From Paraglomus occultum (lineage: Eukaryota; Glomeromycota; Glomeromycetes; Paraglomerales; Paraglomeraceae): 10,156 nt of DNA. The notes below the pieces were generated by a model. It was given only the letters and a program-made list of their open reading frames with translations, was not told where the DNA came from and did not search any database. The stretch is from assembly GCA_910592205.1 (NCBI GenBank), contig CAJVPJ010001382.1, forward strand, positions 1 through 10,156, given 5' to 3'. Shown here in pieces: positions 1 through 8,729 of the stretch (position 1 is its first letter; each line of letters starts with the position of its first letter). The position numbers and the translations under genes were made by a program.

Positions 1-2242
1 AAGTTGACACTTGATCACAAACCCCTGGTACCACCATGCTATGCATCTTGGATGCCGCTACTTGCATTGTTTATTTTCTAGAAGATTTCACAATGCAAAG
101 CTAAGTGCGAATTTTATTAAAAGGAATAGTCGCTGGCATATCTGCACGCAAGGACAAAGAAAAGATGTTTGTAATTATGAAACGTCATAAAGTTTCAGAG
201 TAGATTACTTGTCAACATCATGAAACAATCTTATAATAGTGCATCATATTTTATTGGTTCCCAGACTACGAGAACGATTGGTTGCAAGTTTGGTAAGTAT
301 ATTAATAGATTACTTTCAAGTTTTGTCATAATCAATCTTGTCTGAACCAAAACCTTAAATTAATCTTATTTTATTATATCACATTGTTATATTTGCGCAC
401 ATTATATTTACCTACTTTATAATGACTCGCCTTCTACTATGAATATGTCGTATGTAAACTAAAATTTCTTACTAAAGACCCCAAAATAAAAACCGACCTT
501 AACAATTCAGATTCCGTCGATAAATATTTGTGCTACCATAACTCTGAGCTCACACATCGCTCTATGACTTTTCACTCACTATGCCCACCCAGTCTCACCG
601 ATTCACTAAGAAGATATTCAGAGTTCCGGAACCACTATTATCAAGTCAATATGATAACGTATGCTTTGTATTAAACTTAGAATAATATTCGCAGTCATAT
701 AAGCTAAAAATCCCAAGTATGATTAAAATCGTATGATTAATAAGAATGACTTATGTTATCTTGCAAATAAATTTATCAATATCGATAACTGAAAAATGGG
801 GTGACACTTAATTTTGGCAGACTCTACGTAAAACACACATGTGTTGTTATATTGACTTACAGGACATAGTAATAGTGATCTGAAACTCTGAATGTCTTCT
901 AGTATAGTAAAACTGTTTAATTTGTGAGTTTGATGATAAACTGGAGTAAGCAATAATAGTGAGACCGGTGCAAGTCAAAGCGTAGGATCAGCGTGAGCTT
1001 AAAGACTAAGACGTTACATCATGTCTATTAAAAATGGCAAAAGTGTAATGTTTGGTAACGATAACAAATACAACTTGTTCTTTACCGATGGTATTTGAAC
1101 ATGATAACGGCGGGTTTTTTATTTTAGGAAACCTTGGTAAGAAATTTTTGGGACATTTGACGGTATTTACATGGCTACGGAATTTACGTACAACAGTCAT
1201 ATGCCAAAGTGTTGTCTGTCACATAATACAGTAATAGTATATCTCAAACAAAAACTTGATATTTAAATCTAAAGCGCTTGTTTTATTAATTTAGCTTTGA
1301 CAGAATCACAAATACCGATAGACTCATTACGTAAAGTATAATCCACAACAGCGTTGAGGGGTAGCTTACAACAGTAATTGCAGTAAACCAGAAGCGAGCT
1401 ATTATTTGTATACTTACGTAATAAACTGTGAGTGGGGGGCACGTCACGCAGTAAATCTAGGTAATCTTGGGGGAAGCTTATTCATGATCGGCGCTTTTAC
1501 TTATAGGGGGTGGGTCTAAACATAACAAGAATTAAACCCGCTTGGAAACCACAGTACAGAACTTATTTTGTTTGTACTACCAAACGGCAATGATATTAAA
1601 TCATTCGGATGACTCAAATTAATACAAACTTGTATAGTAAAGGAAACATACATAGCAATCGATTATGAAACCATAACTTAAAATTTACTTAACTCTATTT
1701 CCTTCAAACCGCAACACTTACTGATTGTAACTGTAAGCAAATTAAAAAACCTTTTAAAGTACATAACTATCTAAAATATTGATAATAGTCGCTGTTCGCA
1801 TCGATTTTTCTATCAATTTTTTTTATAGTAGTTTATTAAACTATCGCTCTTTTCAATAGAGTTTGATCCGGAAATATCGCTGTCTAAGAAACTTTCTTGT
1901 GGGGTAACTTTTGCTGTATGAAGAAATTAGTATTGGTCAAAATAGTATCTGATACCCCTACAGTTTGATGACATATGGATTTCTTAAACATATTATTCAG
2001 TCATGTATTTGATTCAACAAATTCAAGTAAACATGAATCTTAATAAAGATTATGAAGAATTTCTTCATTCAATTGAGACACGCGCGCCATATATCAACTT
2101 TTATCTAACAGGGGAAAAAACCATACCTTGCTACAAATTATCCTCGATAGTTAGCAGAGCAAATTGTAGATGTTATAACCATGTATCAAATTTGATGTCT
2201 TATCGTGATCAAACTAATTAATGCTTCAGAGATAATCAGGTC
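1..2242. other. AT-rich intergenic region, no supported gene
   Basis: No gene is recognised here. Three open stretches were examined. A 34-codon ATG frame on the plus strand at 581-685 lies in a locally less AT-rich patch. Overlapping plus (1052-1234) and minus (1006-1200) frames lie over the same bases. A 72-codon ATG frame on the plus strand at 2003-2221 ends close to the expected 3' end of the neighbouring minus-strand gene. None shows a signal peptide, membrane segment, repeat or family motif that I know, and all have lengths that chance can give in DNA of this composition. A 15-bp palindrome with one central base sits at 1829-1843. Confidence 0.6.
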
Positions 2243-2248
2243 TTTATT
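2243..2248 (-). terminator. Candidate poly(A) signal of the 316-aa gene
   Basis: The plus strand reads TTTATT, which is AATAAA on the minus strand, 107 nt downstream of the stop codon of the 2355-3305 gene. The paralogue has the same hexamer at nearly the same distance (112 nt). AATAAA is common by chance in AT-rich DNA, so the matching distance is the main support. Confidence 0.35.
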
Positions 2249-2354
2249 ACTATATTAATATTATATAACCGATACGATTCTAATCTCTTTTCACATAACG
2301 GTTTGTGTCTAATTATTTATATTGATAACTGAATGAATACGATATTTCTATAAG

Positions 2355-3305
2355 TTACATATGACCGAACACATAAGTTAGGACAACAGTCATTGTCAGA
2401 AGATTGGCAAATAATTGCGTTTGTGTTTTGAAAGTGCCACTGTTGAATGTAGGGAGAGTGGTAGTGCTGCTGGTACCGCTGCCACTGCTACCGCTGCCAC
2501 TGCTACCGCTGCCAGAACCGCTAGTACCACTTCCAGAGCCACCACCGCCGGTACCACTTCCAGAACCAGGTCCAGTACTATTGCCAGCACCGCTACCAGT
2601 ACCACTGCCGGTGCCACTGCCAGTACCACTACCAGTACCGCTTCCAGTGCTATTGCCAGCACCGCCACCAGTACCACCGCCGCCACCGCCGCCACTAGAA
2701 CTACATTGATAACCGGGAACACATTGTGTGCCATTGGGACAACATCCACCTTCACCGTCCGTACATGCGAAATATCCAGGACTGCAAGTGCCTCCAGTAC
2801 CTCCTCCACCAGTACCTCCTCCACCAGTACCTCCTCCACCAGTACCTCCTCCACCAGTACCTCCTCCACCAGTACCTCCTCCGCCAGTACCTCCTCCACC
2901 AGTACCTCCTCCGCCAGTACCTCCTCCACCGCCTCCACTAGGAGGAACGCTTCCTGAACATGTGAAATCAGGATTACAAGTTTGGGTGGGGTAGCAGCAA
3001 CCATTGGCGCCGCAGGGTATATCGCTACTAGTGCAGGGTATGTTGCATTTTCCACCAGCTAAACATGTCGAGCCCGTAGGGCAACAATAAACACCATCTG
3101 GACATGGAGAATAGCCTGCATCGGGACAGCCGTTACCAACAGCTAATATTATAAAATCAAAGCCTTTGTTCAAGCCAGTGAAGCCCCTTTTATCAAGATA
3201 CGCAATAGGAAGAGCAGGAATTCTCGAGCTCGGGGCGTCGTCAGATAATACAGTGGAAGCAAAGGTTATTACAGTAAAGGCGAGTAATGGTGTTAGATTC
3301 TTCAT
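2355..3305 (-). CDS. Secreted GPI-type protein with three six-cysteine modules and Gly-rich repeats
   Basis: Predicted 316-aa extracellular, probably wall- or membrane-anchored protein; function unknown. Residues 1-21 form a signal peptide (MKNLTPLL..., cleavage probably after VLS). Residues 22-59 are variable and carry a dibasic KR at 39-40. Three modules with spacing C-x6/7-C-x4/6-CC-x5-C-x5-C follow: Cys 60-87, Cys 91-116 and Cys 174-201. Modules two and three are separated by a GGGGT repeat (about 124-173). Residues 205-283 are Gly/Ser/Thr-rich with GSGT repeats. N191, N218 and N242 are N-glycosylation sequons. The tail has a possible omega site at N288-S289-G290, a polar spacer and a hydrophobic stretch at 298-313, as in GPI-anchored proteins. 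The ATG at 3305 was chosen because it opens the signal peptide, has A at -3 and aligns with the paralogue's start. An in-frame ATG at 3365 would add 20 residues but lies only 11 nt from the TATA-like element. No intron is needed. The modules recall granulin (CPDGxxCC) and hevein-like cysteine spacing, but neither family is established. Confidence 0.88.
   Translation of the reverse strand: MKNLTPLLAFTVITFASTVLSDDAPSSRIPALPIAYLDKRGFTGLNKGFDFIILAVGNGCPDAGYSPCPDGVYCCPTGSTCLAGGKCNIPCTSSDIPCGANGCCYPTQTCNPDFTCSGSVPPSGGGGGGTGGGGTGGGGTGGGGTGGGGTGGGGTGGGGTGGGGTGGGGTGGTCSPGYFACTDGEGGCCPNGTQCVPGYQCSSSGGGGGGGTGGGAGNSTGSGTGSGTGSGTGSGTGSGAGNSTGPGSGSGTGGGGSGSGTSGSGSGSSGSGSSGSGTSSTTTLPTFNSGTFKTQTQLFANLLTMTVVLTYVFGHM
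2598..2645 (-). repeat. 12-bp tandem repeat coding GSGT units
   Basis: Four 12-bp units encode GSGT at residues 221-236 of the 316-aa protein. They are flanked by two copies of AGNSTG (residues 216-221 and 240-245), each with an N-S-T glycosylation sequon, 24 residues apart. The units differ from each other at single, mostly synonymous positions, so this block looks older than the 15-bp repeat in the same gene. Confidence 0.75.
2801..2920 (-). repeat. 15-bp coding minisatellite, eight units
   Basis: Eight consecutive 15-bp units read ctcctccaccagtac on the plus strand. Six are identical, and the units at 2876-2890 and 2906-2920 share one a-to-g change. On the minus strand they encode the five-residue GGGGT repeat that links the second and third cysteine modules of the 316-aa protein. 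The unit length is a multiple of three, so gain or loss of units keeps the frame. The same property leaves other frames open and creates long false reading frames over this stretch. The paralogue lacks this array. Confidence 0.93.
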
Positions 3306-3375
3306 GTTGAAACGTTGAAAGTAAGAATTGATGGAATTTCTTCCTAATGTAAAAATGAGGGACATAGCACGCTGT

Positions 3376-3442
3376 TTAAATAACAATTTTCAATTTCTAC
3401 TTGCAATGTCGCACTACTTTTTGTGAATTATAAATTACGTGT
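3376..3442 (-). promoter_or_regulatory. Core promoter of the 316-aa gene
   Basis: Read on the minus strand, TATTTAA (3376-3382) lies 71 bp upstream of the ATG. A 13-bp block, GTAGTGCGACATT (3405-3417), lies behind it, and an ACACGTAA element (3435-3442) behind that. The same three elements occur in the same order upstream of the paralogue, with the TATA-like element at almost the same distance from the ATG (68 bp). ACGTG cores are typical targets of bZIP or bHLH factors, but the factor here is unknown. A TTTATAA just past the 13-bp block (3428-3434) is an alternative TATA box. Confidence 0.5.
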
Positions 3443-3675
3443 TCGATAATCTCTGAAACCGGGTGAACAAATTTATTACTTCCAAAATTGTAAAAATAAT
3501 GACGATTGATTACTGTGAAGCCTGTAATTCTATATATGCTGCAGGACAATAAATATTCTAAACAGTGAATCGCATGTGTGCACTTGTGTTAGTCTTTGTG
3601 ATTGAGCACATTTATCGCTGTGCTTTCAACCTGCGTTCAACACAGTATTTATTTGTCAAGTAGAATATGTAATGG

Positions 3676-3719
3676 TCCACCACAGACTATTGATTGATAG
3701 TCAAAGATATAATGGTGGA
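3676..3719. repeat. Nested hairpin
   Basis: Outer arms TCCACCA (3676-3682) and TGGTGGA (3713-3719) are perfect complements. Inside them, GACTAT (3685-3690) pairs with ATAGTC (3697-3702) around a six-base loop. It lies about 370 bp upstream of the 316-aa gene's start. No function is assigned. Confidence 0.6.
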
Positions 3720-4122
3720 ATACTCACGATTGTTTTCGATTGATTGATTTTTGTACCGTTGGGAATGTCCATTACAAAACTGGGGGAGATTGTATTCATT
3801 AAATAAATTTTCAATCGACATCCTTTACATCATTTCTATAGATCGTATCAAGCCCAAGACGCTTAGGAGAGTTGACATTGTTGTTGGATATAGTTCAAAG
3901 TTCCAAGAATTCCAGATCCATAATAAGCATCAAGGCCGAAAACCTTGATCTTGTTATTGGTTGAATTTTTTGTGTAGTGTAGGAAAGCATTAATGCAGAC
4001 ATACATAAAAGGCAACACTTTGAATAAACGAGAAATTTCTTTATTGGACGCTAAGAATAAACCAATCATTTTCAGCTCGCATATTTCCCCGATCTTCCCA
4101 AATAACGGGGAAAATGTAAGAC

Positions 4123-4260
4123 ATTCATTGGCATTGATCTACTGTGTTACGAATATAATTTGTCTTTTAACATTCGATTTGATACCTTTTGATTCATCGG
4201 CATTGATCTACTGTATTACGAATATAATTTGTCTTTCAACATTCGATTCGATACCTTTTG
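4123..4260 (+). repeat. 69-bp tandem duplication, two copies
   Basis: Copy one (4123-4191) and copy two (4192-4260) are directly adjacent and differ at only four positions, all transitions. The unit is 23 codons long, so it repeats in frame in the open frame 3993-4271, but I see no other reason to call that frame a gene. Confidence 0.92.
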
Positions 4261-5352
4261 TTTTTATATAGACAAACATTCACATTATTGCATAATTTGT
4301 GTCTTACTCAAGTTGATTGGTAATTGGTCACAAGCCCCCCTTGGTAATACCTATCTTTGATCTTATGCATTTTTGATTTGAAATACTGTTATTGGCGTAA
4401 CATACAGCTTGACCACTGACAAACAAACGTCAACGCAACCAAAGACATTTACGTTTTCCTTTAAAATTGCGGCATAACCCCTATATGTCATAAAAAAAAA
4501 AAAAAGAAATAATCGCCAGCATGGTGGTAAAAATCCGTTCGTAAAGACTAAAACAGTAATTATTGCACGCCATTACGCTTTGAGCAGACCGTTACTTGTC
4601 AAATGGCTATTTTTAGCTTGCTCGCCAAGAACGTTTTCTACCAATAGCCTTTTGTAAGTATGACATTATAAAAAATTTCTTGTAATATTGTCTGAAGCTA
4701 AAGAATAGTTACTTTGTCGATGGTTAATTATTCTGTCACATTGTGAAAAATAACGGCGAGAATTTTTCAATTTTTGTTATGTAATAAATCTTGTTCACTG
4801 TCTACGTACGTTTTCTGTGTACTTTTTTTTTGAATTCCAACGATAATCGGACCGATTTTCTAAGAAAACGTCTATTTTACTTGTACATTAAATCAACGTA
4901 TTATTTCTCACAGCCTTGTAAGTCTTTAAGTTAGGAGTTTACGATAAGCATTGTGATCAAAGCTTCTTTTTTCCACATACTCAAAGTTTTACGTTTTCAT
5001 AAATGCGTCAATTTGCTCACTTATTACCAAGTCTTGAGAGCAGAGCATACCACAAGATATTGTTAGTTGCGCTTGTTTCTAGTGTGTATAGCAAGTTATT
5101 CTTGTAGAATATCAAACGCACAAGTGCGCCACATTTAAATTAAAGCTGTGGGTTAATTTTAAGCTCAGTTATCTGGTAATTGATAGATTCAAACGTTTTG
5201 CAACTTTAACAATGTTGTGCCTCTGTCTGGATCGAGTTGTTTTATCCACATTAAACAATTTATCATCTTTTATACTGAACGTTGAGCAAACACGTTTAAA
5301 TTATCCATAATTAATTTACCTGTACGGATTATTTCTATTTTCTGTCAAATTG

Positions 5353-5358
5353 TTTATT
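5353..5358 (-). terminator. Candidate poly(A) signal of the 176-aa gene
   Basis: The plus strand reads TTTATT (AATAAA on the minus strand), 112 nt downstream of the stop codon of the 5470-6000 gene. This mirrors the 107-nt spacing in the paralogue. The hexamer is common in this AT-rich DNA. Confidence 0.35.
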
Positions 5359-5469
5359 TTGTAATATAATTGTACAAAAAACCCACTACTTTGTCAAGTC
5401 TACCACTATAAATCGTAATATTAATAATATAGGATATGAATTACTGCAGGTGTAAAAGACACGATCACA

Positions 5470-6000
5470 TTATATATGACAGAACGCATAAATTGAGACG
5501 ACAACGATTATTGCCAGAAGCTTGTTGGATAATTGCATCTCTGTTTTAGGAGCGACATTTTTAAAGAGCCCACTTCCGCCACCGCCACCGGAACTGCTTC
5601 CGCCACTTCCGCCACTTCCACTAGAGCCACTTCCGCCACTTCCGCCACTGCTGCCACTTCCACCACCAGCGCTTCCTGAACATGTGAAATCAGGTTGACA
5701 AGTTTGGCTGGGGTAGCAGCAACCATCGCCGCAAGTTATATCTGCAGAAGTGCAAGGTATGTCGCATTTTCCACCAGCTAAACATGTAGCGCCGGTAGGA
5801 CAACAATAAACACCATCTGGACATGGAGAATAGCCTGCATCGGGACAGCCGTTACTGACAGCGAATTCTGTACCGGGGAAAGAAAGCGCTTTGACATTGC
5901 CGAAAGGTACCAAAGTTTCGTTTCTACTTTGCAGCCGAGATGATGTAGCGGAAGTAAAGGTTATTGTAGTAAGGGCGAAAAATAGCACGAAAATCTTCAT
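5470..6000 (-). CDS. Secreted GPI-type protein with two six-cysteine modules and a Gly-Ser stalk
   Basis: Predicted 176-aa paralogue of the protein at 2355-3305; function unknown. Residues 1-20 are a signal peptide (MKIFVLFFAL..., cleavage near TSATS). Residues 21-51 are variable, with a sequon at N27. Two adjacent modules follow: Cys 52, 60, 66, 67, 73, 79 and Cys 83, 90, 94, 95, 101, 107. They are nearly identical to those of the larger protein (shared CPDAGYSPCPDGVYCCPTG and GGKC), with one residue missing before the second CC pair. A Gly-Ser linker spans about 109-144. The tail has a polar stretch and a hydrophobic run at 161-173 that aligns with the paralogue's tail, consistent with a GPI signal, though a cysteine at 174 is unusual. 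The ATG at 6000 is the first ATG in the frame, has A at -3 and begins the signal peptide. There is no intron. Compared with the paralogue it lacks the GGGGT repeat, the third module and the GSGT block, so it is either the simpler ancestral form or a contracted copy. Confidence 0.88.
   Translation of the reverse strand: MKIFVLFFALTTITFTSATSSRLQSRNETLVPFGNVKALSFPGTEFAVSNGCPDAGYSPCPDGVYCCPTGATCLAGGKCDIPCTSADITCGDGCCYPSQTCQPDFTCSGSAGGGSGSSGGSGGSGSSGSGGSGGSSSGGGGGSGLFKNVAPKTEMQLSNKLLAIIVVVSIYAFCHI
5569..5676 (-). repeat. Gly-Ser coding low-complexity repeat
   Basis: Irregular 9-bp units (cttccgcca on the plus strand and variants) encode GGS/GSS triplets at residues 109-144 of the 176-aa protein. 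This is the stalk between the cysteine modules and the GPI-type tail. It differs in unit and length from both repeat blocks of the paralogue, so the linkers have evolved independently. Confidence 0.8.
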
Positions 6001-6067
6001 GGTGAATGTTGAGTGGAAAATTAAATGCAATTATTATCTGGTAGGAATGGTCGTGGATACGTCTATC

Positions 6068-6160
6068 TTAAATAGAAATTTACGTTTAATGTTGCACTAC
6101 AGTTGTGAGCCGAGCAATTGCCAAAACTGTGGTAATAAAGGATATCATAAAATTACGTGT
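6068..6160 (-). promoter_or_regulatory. Core promoter of the 176-aa gene
   Basis: On the minus strand TATTTAA (6068-6074) lies 68 bp upstream of the ATG, followed outward by GTAGTGCAACATT (6088-6100) and ACACGTAA (6153-6160). All three match elements upstream of the paralogue. The spacer between the last two is 52 bp here but 17 bp there, so about 35 bp were gained here or lost there. A further TATA-like GTATATAA lies at about 6190-6197. Confidence 0.5.
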
Positions 6161-8720
6161 ATAATATCTTCTTTACTTTAAGCGGTGAGTTATATACACA
6201 ATCGCCAGCATTTTATTTACTGCGGCTAGTAATCGAGAGTGTGCTTATCGACAGTGCAGGAATAGTTACACATAACTGCGTAAAACAATAAAAATAATAT
6301 TGTCTGCAACGGTCTCTGATTTTTTTTTATACAAACGTTGTTATAAACAGATGAATAGTAAAAGCCGAATAAAAGTCTCTGATGAAATGCAAATTAGCTT
6401 CAAAGTCCAGGTCAATGAAAATTAACATTGTCGAAAAGAAAAAGCGTCAACATATTACAATTTAATATGTAGGGATAACTGCATTTGTATCGTAACTTGA
6501 TTTGAAACTACCCCTGTGTACACTCGTGATGAAATGGCAAGAAACAAACCGCCCTAACAGACGAGTGAACCAGTATCGTACCATTTTGCTTATGCTAGAT
6601 ATGCGAACTGTTTCAGAAATGAAAGAATTATGGTTTATCTGTTGGGGTATTGACATCCATCTATTATCTGACATTTCCATTCTTGACGCAGTTTCTTGTG
6701 TCTGTTACTATAAACAAACAATAGTTACTCTTAACAGGTAAATTTAATAGTTTGGATGACAACTATTGGTACACTATAATTGTGTGTACAATCGTCAAAT
6801 TGTCTCCGCATCGGGAATATGCATCACCCACCTGAATGCACAAACATGTCGGTACATATTCCCATTTCCCGTTTTACGAACATTGCACATTTTAACTATT
6901 CCCATTAAATCAGTATTTGCACTATCATCAATAACCTTCCGGCTAAGTATCGTATATGATTCCATTTTGTTGCATCATATAATGATGAAGGCTAAAAGTC
7001 TATTATATCGTATATGGTAAAGTACGCACATTGTACCATCTCATCTTTTCTTTCTCTGTTTCGGTAATTAGTTAAAACTGTTACTCACTCTTTTTCTTTT
7101 TCTAACTCCTTTTCCGCTTTTTTTCATTTTTCCTGTTATGCATTATCGTCATACATTTGCCCAACCATCACCTCCATATGCCGCAGCTTTTTTGTTCAAT
7201 TATAATTTTCTTGATGACAAAACGTAATAAATAATACATTAAAAGTCTTCACTTTTTACTCCAATTAAAATCCATCTTGTAAATCGTTTGTCGATCGTTG
7301 TTGATTATTTTTCTTTATTCGCTAAAATGATCCAAGCTCGGTAATAATAAATAATGTTGGTTTGTCCAAATTTCGTCTCCCGCCGAAATATAAATTCCAA
7401 GAGCGAAATAAAAAAAAAAGGAAATACTATTATTAGAAATTAGGGCTGGGCTGGGCGTTACTGCATGCAGATAATCTATTTTGTGCTTACATTCGTTTCC
7501 TTTTTCGGTGATAAACACAAATATGATGTTTGTGTCCCACTTTTCATTACCCAAGTTAGACAATCAATCCAAATTTTGGATGGGGAAAAAGAAAATTGGA
7601 AACAGGAATAAGCGCTGGTAAGACCAATTACGTTTTTGCTTGTAAAACGTTTTTTTTTATCAGCTCGGACAATCGTACACCATATTAGAAATTTCTTGCT
7701 TAAAACAGAAATGCTTTTCGTACAAACCCAGAAACTTTCATTTATCCCTCAATAATGTAAGAACAATCGAACATTGTCTAATTTTTTGCTTCATTACCAA
7801 TTCTGCACAGCAGTCATAAGTATCCGAACGACCCCAAATTGGGACACGATTTGCCTGCGATGTATAATAATTTATAAAATTGTCAGTTCGGTCAGATATC
7901 TCCACTAACATATACATCAACCGCATGATGCATAAACTTTAAATATCCATATCTCCACATGCTTTCTAATCGCTTGCATGCATAATTTTTTTTGTTTTGC
8001 TTGCCAAATTTGTGTCTATACGTTTCTTGAATATGTGGTCTGAATTAAATGAAAATCGTTACTATAATTGCCAATCAATCCTTATAAATTGCGGTATATG
8101 ATGCAAAAGAGCAATTCGGTTGGAAATAAATTTGAAATTGTTATAGCCACAATTGCGTATATGGGTATATAGATAAATTTTTGATGTTTGGAGAATTTGC
8201 TCGATTGCATCTGAAAGTTTACAGATGACCAAGTTATTACGCATTATACATCGCGGGGAAATTTTCAAAGTCGTTTGCTCATTGCGTGTGCCAAATTTGG
8301 AATCGTTCAAATACTTATGACTGCTGTTGTACAATAATACATTATTATTACGATTTGATTTATGTATTAACAAACTAACCATAATAATATCAATTTTTTT
8401 GAATATAACATTATACAATAAACAAAACAATTAATGTCAACATTTTTTCATTCTAGAGACAATTAGATGGACAACAACAATAGTGTATATCAACTCCGCA
8501 TATGGAATAGCACCTCCAACTCATAATCACATAATTATAAATATAAACTAATCGATCGTTATGGTATTGGAATTTTGGAATCAGTTAAAACTCACACATT
8601 ATATAGCCGTAAAAAGTTTATCGCATACGGAATTATCTGCACTATTTTTGTCAAAAATAACTATCTAAATTTTACCCAACGTAAATATAACAGCCAATAC
8701 AAATAACAAGGCTCATCTAT
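6161..8720. other. AT-rich region without a supported gene
   Basis: No gene is recognised. Two plus-strand open stretches in one frame (6502-6741 and 6766-7020) are separated by clustered stops. A minus frame at 6462-6680 overlaps the first. Minus frames at 7315-7563 (no ATG), 7738-7926 and 8062-8430 (first ATG at 8382) match no family I know. A pyrimidine-rich tract spans about 7040-7135. Small palindromes are at 7515-7535 (7-bp arms) and 7567-7581 (7-bp arms, one-base centre). Confidence 0.55.
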
Positions 8721-8729
8721 CTTGACCAG

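Larger units (their letters stand above)
3443..5352. other. Intergenic region between the paralogues
   Basis: No gene is supported. A 92-codon ATG frame on the plus strand (3993-4271) exists, but half of it is created by a 69-bp tandem duplication and it resembles no known family. A plus-strand frame at 3751-3948 and a minus-strand frame at 3863-4069 overlap each other. A short hairpin with tttccccg/cggggaaa arms lies at 4084-4113. A run of 14 A residues is at 4492-4505. The rest is unstructured AT-rich sequence. Confidence 0.6.

Noticed and set aside
1006-1234. Overlapping 64- and 60-codon frames on opposite strands
   Set aside because: Each is short, they occupy the same bases and neither shows a recognisable feature, so neither can be supported as a gene.
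2396-3055. Long minus-strand frame rich in Val-Leu-Glu over the larger gene, and Pro-, Thr- or Gln-rich plus-strand frames at 2404-2994
   Set aside because: The 12- and 15-bp repeats are multiples of three and lack stops in other phases, so these frames stay open automatically. Only the minus frame at 2355-3305 has a signal peptide, cysteine modules and a paralogue.
3306-3386. N-terminal extension of the larger protein beyond the ATG at 3305
   Set aside because: The frame's first codon is TTG, and the ATG at 3365 lies only 11 nt from the TATA-like element. The extension would bury the signal peptide, and the paralogue has no equivalent ATG.
4492-4505. Run of 14 A residues as the tail of a retroposed sequence
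   Set aside because: No target-site duplication or recognisable retroposed body lies upstream, and homopolymer runs are frequent in this window.
4510-4522. AATCGCCAGCAT shared with 6200-6211
   Set aside because: The 12-base match does not extend into flanking sequence and there is no structural context, so chance similarity is likely.
6119-6160. CCHC zinc-knuckle-like string (CQNCGNKGYHKITC) in a plus-strand frame
   Set aside because: Its histidine spacing is off by one from the usual CX2CX4HX4C. The half encoding HKITC overlaps the promoter block conserved with the paralogue on the other strand, and the rest of the frame is antisense to the 176-aa gene. Coincidence is more likely than a transposon relic.
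7315-7563. 82-codon minus-strand frame
   Set aside because: It has no ATG, contains a homopolymer-coded run of phenylalanines and shows no motif.
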